Part shown: piece after piece, positions 11,043 through 22,560 of the stretch
Position numbering within the stretch: the stretch's first letter is position 1
Layout: each line of letters opens with the position of its first letter
Assembly (NCBI GenBank): GCA_029449235.1
Contig: JANATG010000017.1
Span: forward strand, 574,001 to 638,000
Reading direction: 5' to 3'
DNA: 64,000 nt
DNA from: Linnemannia schmuckeri
Taxonomy: Eukaryota; Mortierellomycota; Mortierellomycetes; Mortierellales; Mortierellaceae
Position numbers and translations under genes: made by a program
Notes under the pieces: generated by a model
Database searches by the model: none
What the model saw: only the letters and a program-made list of their open reading frames with translations
What the model was told of the DNA's origin: nothing

Positions 11043-11489
11043 AACCTCATTACACCACTCGGGCTGGTAAGCCTGCTTAGCTCTGTGGGAGGAGCGGCGA
11101 AGCTTCCCTCTGTGGTGTCCTAGAGTGCTCCCGGGTTCAATCCCCTTTGGGTGCGAAACCGGGGCTATAGCGAAGACACTGGGCCTCGAGGTGTTTGGCA
11201 GTTTCCCCCAGCGGACCGACCGAAAATGAAACTCCCCCCGTAGTGGGGCCGCGTGTTCTTGCGGAAAAACAGCGGGGTAGAAGGCTCACCCGGCGAACCG
11301 AGCCACGAGACGGTATAATCTCTTTGTACTAACCCCTTATTATCGTCTTCTTGAAGCAAGGCGATTCGAATAATAGTATGAGCCAAAGATTGGAGGAGGC
11401 TTGTAGAGTAGTCAAGCACTTGTTTATGCGACGCACACCACGACCAAATAAACACTTTAAAAACAAAAAAAAACCTCATTACACCACTC
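11043..11489 (+). mobile_element. tRNA-derived SINE with 18-bp target duplication
   Basis: AACCTCATTACACCACTC occurs at 11043-11060 and again at 11472-11489. The body between is about 411 bp. Its head holds an RNA polymerase III A-box-like TTAGCTCTGTGGGAGGAGC (about 11075) and a B-box-like GGGTTCAATCCC (about 11134), spaced as in a tRNA. Its end is an A-rich tail (ACTTTAAAAACAAAAAAAA) against the right repeat. The body has no coding capacity. SINEs rely on LINE reverse transcriptase, and the tail resembles that of the LINE fragment at 26.9-27.5 kb. The insertion sits about 30 bp before the predicted start of the MULE-type gene. Confidence 0.88.
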
Positions 11490-11518
11490 TTTTCATAACC
11501 TTCCCATCATCCCCCTCA

Positions 11519-14500
11519 ATGAACCAGGTACTGACTGTACCGTGAAAACTTGGAATGACGCGTTACATTCGGTCTATGACATTGTCTAACCTTTGCATTC
11601 ATCCTATTAGTATACGGACACTTTTGACGAAAAGACAGAAACGGAATCCGAGGAGGAATTGATTGATCCACGTAAGGTGCGTGTTATCCTTTATTTCTAG
11701 TAAATCTTTATTTAGACAAACAAGTTCATACCAACACTTTTTTTTCGGCTACCTTAGGTTCGCAGAATAACTGCCTTAGCAGCGAAGAGTCCACTACATG
11801 AGCAAGGACATAGTGGTCCATCATCCATCGATGGAGAAAGGGTGCATGCTCTCGGTTCGTTGATGAAGGTATATTTTTGAATGCAGAGTTATTGTTGTTT
11901 GTTTTTCGCTCTACACACTGTTCCTAAACTCGCGTTACACTCCTATTAGACGCTGCCCATTGATGTTGCTTCTCACGATCCTGCTCCTCTTGGTGTCGCC
12001 ATCTCTGACGAGGATGGCCTGATTGCGGTCCAAGAGACTATTACAAATGCTTTTGAGGACTTTCAAGATGACTTGCCGCCCGTAGACGCCGACCAGGACG
12101 AGGCAGGAGACCAGGGTGATGCAGAAGACGAATTTGAAGGAGAGGCAAACAACGCTGAGACTGCAAAGCATGACGAGGTAAGAGCGATCATAAATATAGA
12201 TGAGTGTTTTTTATAAATCGCGCTTTTTGCAACACGAACTAACAAGTGTGCTTTTGTAATACGTCTTGTAGGCATGGGAGCGCAAGCTGGAAGCAGCCAG
12301 ACAAATGGAACGGATGAAGGAATGGTACTCCACTCGGGCCCATATTTTTGCGGACGAGCGTATTGCAGCTGCTGCCAGGGTCCTCTCAATTGACATTGAC
12401 AAGCGAATTGATGAGTTTGCTGTGTGGGAGAACGGTAGACAAGAGCTCCGATTAAGGTTCCATATTCTCGAAGCCGACCTTGAAGACTGGCGACGCAATC
12501 ACGAGCAGTTCCTTGGGATCGAATTCACCTTCCAGAAAACGTACAAGTACACAGGCAGGAGCGCAATGTGGCATGGAAATGTACAGATGGACCATTTTAG
12601 ATGCCATCGATATGGGACACCCAACAGAAAGCCAAATACAGGGCAAAATTCAGTCCAGGGTAATGCAGTGGGAGAAGAGGATGCAAACAGCAGACGGATT
12701 GCACTGGACGAGGAGGTTGAGGAAGGAGTCGGCTATGGCGAAGCAGCAACAACGGCGAAAAGGAAACGAGCTCGCACAACCAAACGGTCCAGCATAAAAG
12801 TAGGATGCCACTCAAGGCTGGCTTGTCTACTACTTGACAAACATCGACCTAATGGCTCGCCAGTTCGTGTGTACTGTATCACTTACACCTACCAGCACAA
12901 CCATGTCGTAGCCAAGGAGGATGAGCTCGGTACCCGATATCTGTCGCAGGAGCAGAAGGATAGAATTATGCGGTTGTTGCGGAAGGATCTCCAGTATCGG
13001 TGGTATTGCAACGCCTGAGGGCCAATGCTTCAAAGCTAGCCCAGCACGGAAAGACTAGAATCTTTCGAGATGACATCATCACGTACGAGGATGTCTACAA
13101 CGTCCACCATAAAATCACGACGCAGGAGATCCACAAAGACACGGATCCAGAATTCTCAGCCCATAAGTGGATGAGGGAACTGGAGAATCAAGGGTTTTAT
13201 ACCTGCCATGAAGCGGGTGTATTCTATGGTTTCTCGTCACCCTGGCATTTGATGCAGCTCCGGGACTATGGGAAGATCTTTTGCTTCGATGGAACTCACA
13301 ATGTTTATGGGTATGTGTTTTTTTTTCCCGATTGTTTGATGTTCTAGTGTTAGAAAACATCGGTGCTAATCCTATACTCCTCGTGTTTGCATGTAAATAG
13401 CGACAAAACACAGCTGTATACGATCGTCGTCAGAAATGGAGAGATAAGTTTCGGTATACCTGTTGCTTTCTTACTTACAAGATCTACCGATGCATCCGTT
13501 TTCAGGAAGTGGCTAAGCGGACTCAAGAAAAGGATGTGGGAAGACTTCCGCATTGCATACCAGCCTGACGCTGTAGTCACCGATCAAGGAAATGTCGAGA
13601 TCCTTGCCATTCGAGCAGCATTCCCAATGGTCAAGATTCAATATTGCGCGTGGCATGTTTTACGTGTATGGGAGCGACGATTGACCTATACCATGTTAGG
13701 GATCGACATGGCGCTTTCACCTGAGCAGCGAGCAAATGAGCGAGACCAGGTACTGCATCATGCTTTTTAATATGCTCAATCTATTATCAGCCATTCTACT
13801 TTGGCTTACACTGCCACTTTTACATATTTTACATAGGTTCGCCACGCACTCCACAAGATTCTTTATACACCCGACAAGGATGAGGCTCTTGCCTTGCTTA
13901 CGACCTTCCAGCAGGAGAACCACCACCGTGCGGAGATGCTGCAGTTCTTGGACAAGAATTACTTCAAGGAAACTGACCGTCAACGCTGGATGATTTGCTT
14001 TCGCGAGAATATCGCCTGCGCTGCCATTGATACTAACAATTATGTCGAGTCGTGGCACAACGCGCTAAAGATGTATTTCCTCAAAGACAAGCAGAAGAGG
14101 CGCGCGGATACGGTCGTCTATACTCTGGTCAAGTCCGTTATCCCCTTTTACCAATATAAACTGGCATCTGGGCGGCTTCAAGTAGGAAGAATGAACCCTG
14201 TCCAACGAGCCGCTGCGGATGGAAGGATCAAAGCCGAGACGTACATTTCCCAGCACCGATCAAAAGGGTATGCTGAACAGTTTGTTTTCCCGTCTGATGA
14301 TCCAACAACCATCGAAGTACCTTCCTTCCAAGATGATCCTAGTGCCGAACCGCGGTTGTATGAGTTGCGACTCGATTTCAGCCGGGTCAGGGACATTGGA
14401 GAGATCATTCACTGCGAGTGTCCCCAGTTCCGTCGGTCAAAAACCTGCTGCAAGCACATTGCGTTGGTGATCATTGAGAGGGAGCCAATCACTTTCTACC

Positions 14501-14772
14501 ACTCTCCAGCGCAGTGGACGCAGCAAGATATTACCCCGGCTCACATAGAGGCTAATGATGCTCAAGCTGGCCCGTTGACGTTCTTACCCATATCAAGTGC
14601 AGAAGTAGACAAGGCTTCATGTAGCGACCTTATCCAGCGCTTACACAGACTTGATCTAGATGAGAAACATGAAGCTTGCCTCAGGGATTTGGTTGAGCGA
14701 TGGGAAACTGAATGCCCAGGGAAAGAAGTAGATAACTGGAGGAGAAAACGAGATAGACAACAAAAGTATTAA
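11519..14772 (+). pseudogene. MULE-type transposase with SWIM zinc finger, one frameshift
   Basis: Seven exons fit: 11519-11527, 11611-11676, 11758-11868, 11950-12177, 12272-13310, 13401-13749 and 13837-14772, all with GT-AG introns. After an acidic N-terminal region comes a DNA-binding-like segment. Then follow the MULE catalytic residues: D in FCFDGTHN, D in VVTDQGN (followed by CAWHV) and E in NYVESWHN. The C-terminal part has a SWIM finger, C-E-C-(PQFRRSKTC)-C-K-H, at about 14420-14460. Near 12990-13000 one G appears to be missing in CGGTGGTA, shifting the frame and producing a stop at 13016-13018. Everything else is intact, with about 910 residues if continuous. It could be a recently inactivated transposon, a domesticated gene or a base-call error. 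No terminal inverted repeats were found. Confidence 0.8.
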
Positions 14773-15779
14773 CAACATAAACATATTTTATATTACAAAG
14801 CATAATTCATTTCTCTCCCTCATCTTTTCCCTCATCTTTTCCCTCTTCTTTCACTCTCTCTTCACTCTCTCTTCGCTCTTCATTTAAGCGAGCGCTACAG
14901 ATAAAGGAAGCCTACAGTATGAAAGTGAGTAAAATATACATAAAACCAAATCTTTTCAATATGTGATTACTTACTTTTTCATTTACTACATCAAATTACA
15001 CAAATTCTTCCTCCTGAAGACCTTTTTAAAAGCATCTTGATCCATGACTATCATTCAGATAGGAAGTATATACAAAATAATTCGACTTTAGCAGTTAGAA
15101 TCATATGGTTTTCCACCTAGAAGGATTTTTAAGGCGGTGGAGATTTGCGTTCATCATTTTCTCAGTCATTTTTCAATGAATCCTTTTGAAAACTACACTG
15201 GCGGAATCCAGAGATCCAGTACTAAAAATCTGTATTAATAGACAAGAGTCAAAAACGACTTTTTTCAAGTCGAAAAAACGAAAGTATAGAAAGCAACTAC
15301 AATAATTTTTAAATGTTGTCTACAGACCGACCACTCATAGTTAGAATGTATTTTCACCACAAATTCGAACTATCGTCGTGTAAAGTTTCCGAATTCACAT
15401 TCTAACTATGAGTGGTCGGGCTATAGGCAATCTTTCACGCGTCTCTACCCCATCATTTGACCATTTTAGAGTCAGATATTTTCTTTTCTTTATGAAAAAT
15501 ACATAGCCAAATGCACAAGAGCTTCCTCTACAATAACCTATTAGTGCACACCGGTGAGAAACGTCTCTTTATGGCACTTTCTTAAGAGCATAGTGCCATG
15601 ATGACCCCCATCCAACTTAATAGATCAACCTATGCAGGGATCGAATGTGATTGGCCCATCTAGTCCTATAGGTCATGGTTAAAGATTTAGGTGGCACGTG
15701 GTTTATGGACTGCTAAAATAGTTTATTTTGGCTACCTTCCCTCACTCTAAGCCCCATTTGGGATTTATTAAGTGTACCC
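14773..15779. other. Intergenic region after the MULE-type gene
   Basis: CATCTTTTCCCT and CACTCTCTTC short repeats occur at 14820-14880, followed by AT-rich DNA. A perfect-arm hairpin (separate entry) lies at 15327. No gene was seen. Confidence 0.4.
15327..15419. repeat. 93-bp element with perfect 23-bp inverted arms
   Basis: CCGACCACTCATAGTTAGAA at 15327 onward is mirrored exactly by the arm ending at 15419; each arm is 23 bp with a 47-bp spacer. It could be a miniature transposon or a structured RNA end. No target duplication is clear. Confidence 0.8.
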
Positions 15780-16369
15780 TTCTTACTGGGACTGTCAAGT
15801 GAAATCCTTACGCTCCCTGTAAGAGTGTGCTTCTGGCTGTGTTATAGGTGAAAATCACAGCCAAAAAAACGCACTACATTGTCAGTGTTTGTCGTCTACA
15901 CTGATGTTTAAAGGAGAAAATGGGGTATGTTCGAGATTGGCACCGGATTTCTAGGAGGGGAGGGAGGGCCTCTATGCCTCTACAACTAGAATTAAGCGGG
16001 TATGGGAATGGGATTCCCCTGAACCATAGCTATCCTTGGACATTCCCTCGCTTATTCTTATCGTCCTGACCTAGACTTGTGGCTGCTGCCTTGGGGAGTC
16101 GAGATCCCTCCACAGGCATAAACACCAAAAACAGGCAGACAAGCAGATAGCCCCTTCCCCCCATTCTCCTCTTTCAAGACCACATATCATACCATGGCCA
16201 TGGTTTCGGTCCTTTGCTCTCCGCCAAACACTAGCATCGGCGTCTGTACGTGGCAATAGCACAGAGAGAGAGGGCCACAAGTCCAGATTGGAATAAAAAT
16301 GAGGAAGAGGGATGTATAAGGATAGCATACAAGGAGTATATGAATTTCACTTGACAATCCTGGTAAGAA
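15780..16369. mobile_element. Foldback element, copy 1 (diverged)
   Basis: It begins TTCTTACTGGGACTGTCAAG and ends with an imperfect reverse complement at 16369. It shares arms and loop with the copies at 26.1 and 43.1 kb but is clearly older. The right arm is shortened by an internal deletion. The loop, about 16080-16280, reads in the opposite direction to the other two copies. There is no coding capacity of its own. Confidence 0.8.
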
Positions 16370-17680
16370 AACGCGGGTCGTTTTGAAAAAGACTAATCCT
16401 CATAGCATTCAGCTACACATCGTCCTAAAAAATTCGGCAGGGCCAGGAAATGCGCATGAAATAGATATCAAAGGAGTCGGATACATAGATAAAGACTTCT
16501 CCAATGACCGGTTTCTCGAACTGGACGAACATGTCAACGGTCGCATAATTTGCCCTTGTGATGAACAAGCCTCCAGGGCACGTAGGCATAGAAGCGATCG
16601 GACTAAAGAGCATCACCCTCATCCGCTTACCTCCGAGCGCAACGCCAGTCACCCAGTCCCTGGATGGAAGGATTTTTTGTGCCTACAAAGTCAAGTATAC
16701 TTGACGAATGATCCGAGTCACAACTGTACTTCGAGGACAACCAAGTAACCCTAGGCTAAAGTCCCAACACTACTCTCTGGCCCTCTATCTCCGATGCCTG
16801 GGAAGATGTGGATGTTACTACCATTTGCAATAGCATCTCCCATGTCCCTAGGATGCTCAAGGTCCACAAAGACGTGTTGAGGACAGGCCCTGGTGCCGTT
16901 TGCAAGGGGGCGTTGAGATGGAAGCCTCAAGACGAACCTCCTTGCCGCGTATGCTAGTCTCGCGCTTCCTATTGGCAAACAGACAAGTATCGGTGCCCTC
17001 ACCTACCCTCTAAAGCTCTGCCGACCAGGGTCGTACTAGACCTTTCTCAAGTGTTATTATAACCATCGTCATTGATCCTCACTGCAAGCGATATTTCCGG
17101 CCTAACTGGAAAGTCGTAATCACCATCGCGGACGACGATGACTATGATCCAACGGCAGAAAGCAGTGTCAACCTTCACTCATTTTGTCCCCCTCCTCCCA
17201 CCCTCGAAGCATATAATGGACCGTCGGTCTGGCCTATATGCAAATGACTTTCCAAAAGATGCCCCTACATCCCAAGAGTTTGCTGCCGTTTTCTTCTCAA
17301 GCGTCCACTTTCAAAGAGACGCGATCAGTCGATGTTTTAGCCATTCGCAAGATTCTCCATGGAATACAGCTATCTTTTGATTGCAATTCAAGGCCCGTCT
17401 CTTTAAGCACATTCTCAGAGACAATGGTAGTGAGGACCTTGAAGCTCGCGATTCAATTAAGTGACAACCTCGAATTATAAAGGAGGCCTTGTATCGTAAA
17501 GTTGAACAAGAAGGACAACGGGATTGGAGCGAGTAGGATGTGTGCAACGACACACTAGTTACACCCGAGTTCGATTAAAGTTCTTATATAATTCTAATTC
17601 AGTTCGATTCATTATTGCCCAAAAATGGTTCTGAGTTACAAAATGTAACTCATAACGTGGGCGCGCTGTAGGTACAAAGG
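16370..17680. other. Coding-like debris, unrecognised
   Basis: Several open stretches occur on both strands (minus 16425-16652, plus 17042-17240), none long and none with a domain I can name. They probably come from a decayed gene or transposon. Confidence 0.3.
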
Positions 17681-17682
17681 AA

Positions 17683-18420
17683 ATGGACCCTTCTTGTCCA
17701 CCCATCAATGACAAATACCTTTTCCAAGAGGCTCCCAGAAGACGCGCATCAGCAGCAAGGAGATCGGAAGGCGATTCTAGACAACAGCGCCCATCCTCAT
17801 GTGTGGTCAACAGAGCGCCACACGGACGAAAACTCAGAGCGCATGATGTATCCATAGCCATCGCTCCAAACACCTTGAGGATCCGTCTTTTTTTTTTCTT
17901 TTTTTTATTCCGACAAGAAGCACAAGGGAGGTATTCGATAGTATATGGGCAGTGCATTCAAGCTCTCCCGGGCGCCATCCACCAGTCGCAGCTCGGTTTA
18001 CAACTTGGCTCTGCGCAACAATTGCCGCTCCTCACAGCCAAATGGAATTAGTATTGGATTCTTCCCGTCCTTTCCATCAAAGATATCCCAACAGACTCCC
18101 GTAACTGCTGTGGTGCAGCGCAACTATCGCTGCCTCTCATCAGGGTCTAGGCTGCCCCTCATTAGGGCCTAGACGAAGGAATAAAGTTGAGATACAAAAC
18201 AAATGCACTCTTCCTGTTCTCTTCATAAACGACGAATACCTTCTTCGCAGGAGGCGCTCCAACAGACGCTCCTCAGCGGCAAAGGGATTGGAAAACGGGA
18301 CAAACGCCCATCGATCGCTTTTACACCAATTGAGGTACATCTTGAATCATGGGAGCGGGATCGGAGTGGAGCAAAAGAGTGGTCGTTGAATGGCACAATT
18401 AAGGGGTATGCATATTGTGC
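17683..18420. repeat. Two diverged direct copies of a ~110-bp segment
   Basis: Segments starting ATGGACCCTTCTTGTC (17683) and ATGCACTCTTCCTGTTC (18203) keep the same order of words through ...AATACCTT...GAGGC..., ...CGCTC/CGCATC... and GCCCATC. This implies an old duplication about 520 bp apart. Neither copy has a recognisable product. Confidence 0.5.
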
Positions 18421-18667
18421 AACGTTCACAAAAGAAAAATTCATGGGTCCTATGGCAAAAGACATGGATGCTGCAAGCGTAATGCTCACATTCTCTCCAC
18501 TGTCTCATTCCTCTCTCCTTATCGATCTCACCCTGCTCCTTTCCCATTTGTCCCTTCGACCGTTATTCTACCATGATTACCGAGGAAGTTCCTTACACTC
18601 TTGTGAACGATATCCATAGGAACAACAATTTTTGCGATGTATTATTATCAAGGGGTGTTCTCGTTTG

Positions 18668-18675
18668 TTATAAAA
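18668..18675 (+). promoter_or_regulatory. TATA box of the knottin-like gene
   Basis: TTATAAAAATA lies about 75 bp before the ATG at 18748, followed by a pyrimidine-rich leader. Confidence 0.6.
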
Positions 18676-18747
18676 ATATCCATCATGTCACTTCATCTTC
18701 CCTTTTCCCTACATTCTCTTTCACAATCCAAACCCCTGCACTTCAAG

Positions 18748-18966
18748 ATGCTTTCCAACAAGCTGTTCCTCATCGCTCTCATGAGCGTTGCTCTTATGGC
18801 TGGCGCCGTCGATGCCACTGAAGCCCTTCCCCAGAAGCGTGCAGCCTGCCTTCCGCTGGGATCGAGCTGTAGCGTTATCCCCGATGTCACTCGTCCACGC
18901 TGCTGCAATTTCCTTGTCTGCGACCTCAAGACTGCTAGATGCAAAAGCGGTATCAATATTAACTAA
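18748..18966 (+). CDS. Secreted knottin-like six-cysteine peptide, 72 aa
   Basis: A single-exon frame. Residues 1-23 are a signal peptide, then a short propeptide ends in Lys-Arg at 30-31, a Kex2-type processing site, leaving a mature peptide of about 41 residues. Its six cysteines (34, 41, 52, 53, 58, 65) have the spacing C-x6-C-x10-CC-x4-C-x6-C. This is the order typical of inhibitor-cystine-knot folds, in which three disulphides interlock. Such peptides act variously as protease or channel inhibitors, antimicrobials or effectors; the sequence alone does not say which. An upstream ATG at 18637 is in frame but lies before the TATA box, so 18748 is preferred. Confidence 0.8.
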   Translation: MLSNKLFLIALMSVALMAGAVDATEALPQKRAACLPLGSSCSVIPDVTRPRCCNFLVCDLKTARCKSGININ

Positions 18967-19925
18967 AGCAAAGGGCGGGCAGCCTTTTCCTGCGCGCGAT
19001 CCCACTATTTTATATTTACCGAAGAATTCACCACTGAATCTAACCGAAAATAAAATTAAGATACACGAGCCTTCTCGTCCAAAAAAAAGCCTGCGTGCTT
19101 CGTTGTTCAGGATTTTTCCTTCGTCAAACATGCCCATGAAATTGCGTAACAACTACATGTACATATGCCGATGCTGGCTATAAACGGTTGTTGTCTTATA
19201 TAATTTAGCTTATGAATGAGAAGGAGAGAGAGGAATCAAGAGGAGTGAAGGATGGGTTGTATTAGGGTCCTGGTCTGATTCATCTTTTATAGACGAACCA
19301 GGCCAGCTACTACGACGACTATGTGCTCATATGAATAAAAAAAAAGGGAGGAGTGGGTGCTCCGGTCCCCCAAAACATATCAACTCTAGTTTTAGCCTCC
19401 TCGAAAAATGAAGCTGGTTTGTGGCAGCCAAGCTTTCGTAGCGATGTTGCTTTTGAACCTTCGATGTCAGTTCTTCTTATCATACTGAAGCGAAGTAAGG
19501 GTTGGATTGTTCACCCACTAATAGACAACGTGAGCTGCGTTCAGAGCGTCGTGGGATAGGTTAGTTTATCCTACTACGCAATTTTAACAAAAACAGTTTC
19601 AACAACAACAATAACAACTCTGGCAACAACAGTGCCAATAAAGACAGTGTCCATTCCTAGTCTTTTCTCAGAACGATCAGGGGGGAGGGGATCAACGCGA
19701 CCGAGGCGGGTCAAACCAATAGGGCAACTACAACCGCTAACCACGATCCTAGCAGCAGCAGCAAAAGGCAGATCATCAACAACAGCAGCAACAGTATTAG
19801 CAGCAATAGACAGAAGCCCAGTGACAGGTCTACTCATCTCTACTTCAAGGTCTGGGAGTTGTTTACGGACGAACAATAGATCCGCTCCATGGTACCGGGG
19901 GTTACAAGATCTCTTTTCTCTCTCG
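18967..19925. other. Intergenic region after the knottin-like gene
   Basis: Possible polyadenylation AATAAA near 19048. A CAG/CAACA-rich stretch occurs at 19590-19800 with no convincing gene. Confidence 0.4.
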
Positions 19926-20270
19926 CCCTCCAGTGGCCATAGCCCACTCGTTCACACTCAAAGTCTCCAAGGTCGAAGTCATGGCGACCGAGAAGGAATT
20001 CATAGATCTATTCTACAAGATGGCCATCGAAGAAGCAACCTTCCCGGTTTCATCAGTCGCCTCATCACGGTCCTCAGGTCGACAGGAGACCTCCATCCAG
20101 TACTGCGTCCGTTGAACAGGTATGTACCAGCGTGTTACTTCAAAATGGAAACAATCAAGTGGGCTTGCAAAATGCTACAGAGGAACGATGACCTAATTAG
20201 TATCGATCTTGCCGACACATTTCTGTATCTACTGATCCATCCGTCCCACAGGAAATAACTCCAGTTCCAA
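19926..20270 (+). pseudogene. DIRS-type retrotransposon reverse transcriptase fragment
   Basis: In two adjacent frames the plus strand reads EKEFIDLFYKMAIEEA, then GFISRLITVLRSTGDLHPV. The order LRPLNRYVP, FKMETIKWACKML and ISIDLADTFLYLLIHPSHRK follows. This is the fingers-and-palm region of DIRS-group reverse transcriptases. A frame change near 20040 and a stop at 20257-20259 show decay. The tyrosine recombinase that DIRS elements carry is not visible nearby. Confidence 0.75.
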
Positions 20271-20289
20271 TGGGATAGGAATAACCCTC

Positions 20290-20944
20290 TTGAATATCTT
20301 CAATGAAAACCCTGAAAGTCAAGATTCGACTAAGAAGGTCAAGGCGGATTTGCTCACTGGACTAGAAGTTGCAGAAGGTTTAGACTTGCGTTATTTGGAG
20401 AAGTTTTTCAAGAGCAAGGACAAGCATCGGGAATTAGGGAACTACCGCATTGTCACCCACCAAGGCAATGTCAAATGGGTCCGCATCGGTCATCGCCGTT
20501 TGCCATATAAAGAACAAGACCAGCGAGCTTTGCAACCGCAGTCGAGTTGAACCGCGGCCGCTATGACCCATAGCTTGGCAAAGATGTGATCAGTTTGGAA
20601 TTAAAACCCTAGCTGAAGGGTTCTTCAACGTCTTAGCCAAAACAAAACGCGTGAAAGAGCTGGAGTCGCTTTTGACTGGGAGTGTATCACGAGCGACCTC
20701 GAAGCATTCGGAGATAATTTAAGAGCGCCGCAGTGTCGATTCTTCGACCTTATCTCACACAATTTCGGAGGAGCTTCTCAGCAAACAGCTATCGACATCT
20801 TCGCGGCAACATATGCTTGCTCGCATTATATTCATCTGAGTACAAAAACGATCCATAGCGTCCTTCCATTGGATTTCGTCGAGCTTATCAGCCTTCTTCA
20901 GTCGAAAGGCCTCTCTACTTTTCCCAAAATACTATTTGAGGTGG
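20290..20944 (+). pseudogene. Coding remnant of unknown origin
   Basis: Two well-formed stretches occur: 20290-20550 (86 codons, rich in charged residues) and, in another frame, about 20670-20940 (a Leu/Ile-rich piece with SDLEAFGDNL and TAIDIFAATYA). Frame changes separate them. It may be an older gene interrupted by the DIRS relic. No domain is recognised. Confidence 0.35.
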
Positions 20945-21555
20945 GGGGGAGGCGGGTTGGTGTGAATGCTGATAGTGTGGCTACAACCCAACAGAAGAAG
21001 GAAACAACATAGGCGAGGTATTGTTGACCAAATAGGCGCAAACAAACAATGTAAACAGCCAGGATGTCGGTCTTACGAGTGCAGTGCAGAGAGGGCTCAA
21101 ATACCAACAAAAAATGAGACTCCGCAAGGTTGTGTCCGGGAAGTAACAAGTAGCTAACTTTTATCTACAAAAGAATAAGAAAACAAAACACTATCAACAG
21201 CAGTTCTATCTGAGACTAGCACTTAATACCTGCGTCGATTAAAAACCATCGCGCTCCGTTGGACTGTTTCTGACTTGCCGACACTCCTCATAGGACGTGA
21301 GGAGAGAAAGGCATACCTGGTGGTACTCGGCAACCCGTTTCCCCACGCTAGGAGAGGGAACAAACTACGGGAGTCGCTCGGAAGGGACGGAAACGATGGA
21401 AGCTCGGCAGAGTGCTCGTTGTGAAAGAGAGGGACAACGGCTAAATAAGGGACGAGGATGTTACTTCTTAGAGGTATACGGACGGAAGTCTTGATATTAA
21501 GGGGGAAGGCGTGAAGAAGTACTGCTCCTACCTCTAGTGAGCCAAAGACGGGCAA
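20945..21555 (-). repeat. Dispersed repeat R2, copy 1
   Basis: Read on the minus strand this segment matches 44395-44990 on the plus strand over about 600 bp. Shared words include TCACTAGAG, CAATATCAAGA, GTTGATAGTGTTTTGTTT and TTTGAGCCCTCTCTGCACT. Small gaps occur throughout. The type of element is unknown. Confidence 0.8.
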
Positions 21556-21779
21556 AACGCTGCTCACTTCCTCTCTTCTCCTGTCCTTTTTGTTCTTGCT
21601 TTTTCTTATCCTTCTATCGTCTTCCTACAGACACCTCATTTTGCACTGTTTGAGTGAAAAATGTCAGAGACAAGAAAGAGAGTGAAAGCTGAGGTTGTGT
21701 GCAGACTGCATGTTAGTCATTGGTAGAATCCGTTTTTATCTTTCTTTGCTACCAATAACGTATCAAGGGCCGACCGCCG

Positions 21780-22560
21780 GTAACATTACGCCAAGGTGCT
21801 CAATTTAAAGCTTGGCCGTTATTTTACAAACTTTTTTTCGGTAGTTGTGTATCCTGGAGAACGAACAAGCGGACGGAGAAGAAAAAGAGCAACGTAAAAA
21901 GGTGTGGTCCGAGAAGGAAGAAAAGAAGATAGAGGAAGGTGCATTGGATAACAACCGATGTGGATGCCGCCAATGGGTGCGAAAAATATGCCCAACTTGC
22001 CAAGAGAGCCTTTTGCTGAAAAAAGACAATCAACAATACGATATTACTATTTCGTGAGTGACCATTCACTACAAAAAAAAGGGCAATGGTGTTGCATATT
22101 GGGCGGTGCCAGAATGTGGAACATTGCAGCTGGAGTGTTATATTGAGGGAGGAAAGAAAGGCCACAGTAGAGCGCCTGATGCTTTGAAAATTCTCTGTCT
22201 TGAAGTAGAGACATGATCCACAGTAAGGCCCAAATTCAGGAACGTGAACACCGAGAACCTTCGATCCATCAAAGTAGAATGGATAACCTTGCTGTACTTC
22301 CAATCATGCACACAGCCCAATTACTTTATGGTGGTCACTGTTACTCAAAAGTAAAAAAAAATCATTTGTATAGGTGTTTCTAAATTTGGGACGAAAGGGA
22401 TAATGCTGTCCAACGTAAAAAAAAGGACTGGCGTTCTTTGCACGCAGTCTCCTCTTTCTCAAACCTTCCTGATCGATACCCAATGTCGAATGTGATCGAT
22501 GGTCCTCGTTCATTGGACAATGAAGCGACAATAGGAAAGAGTTGGAGAGGATGGTGGATG
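21780..22560 (-). repeat. Diverged inverted duplication, left arm
   Basis: The minus strand shares ordered blocks with plus 23080-23745. They include GTAATTGGGCTGTGTGCATGA, CACCATTGCCCT, AATATCGTATTGTTGA(C)TG and AAATAACGGCCAA-like. Identity is moderate with many small gaps. No coding product is supported. Confidence 0.7.
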
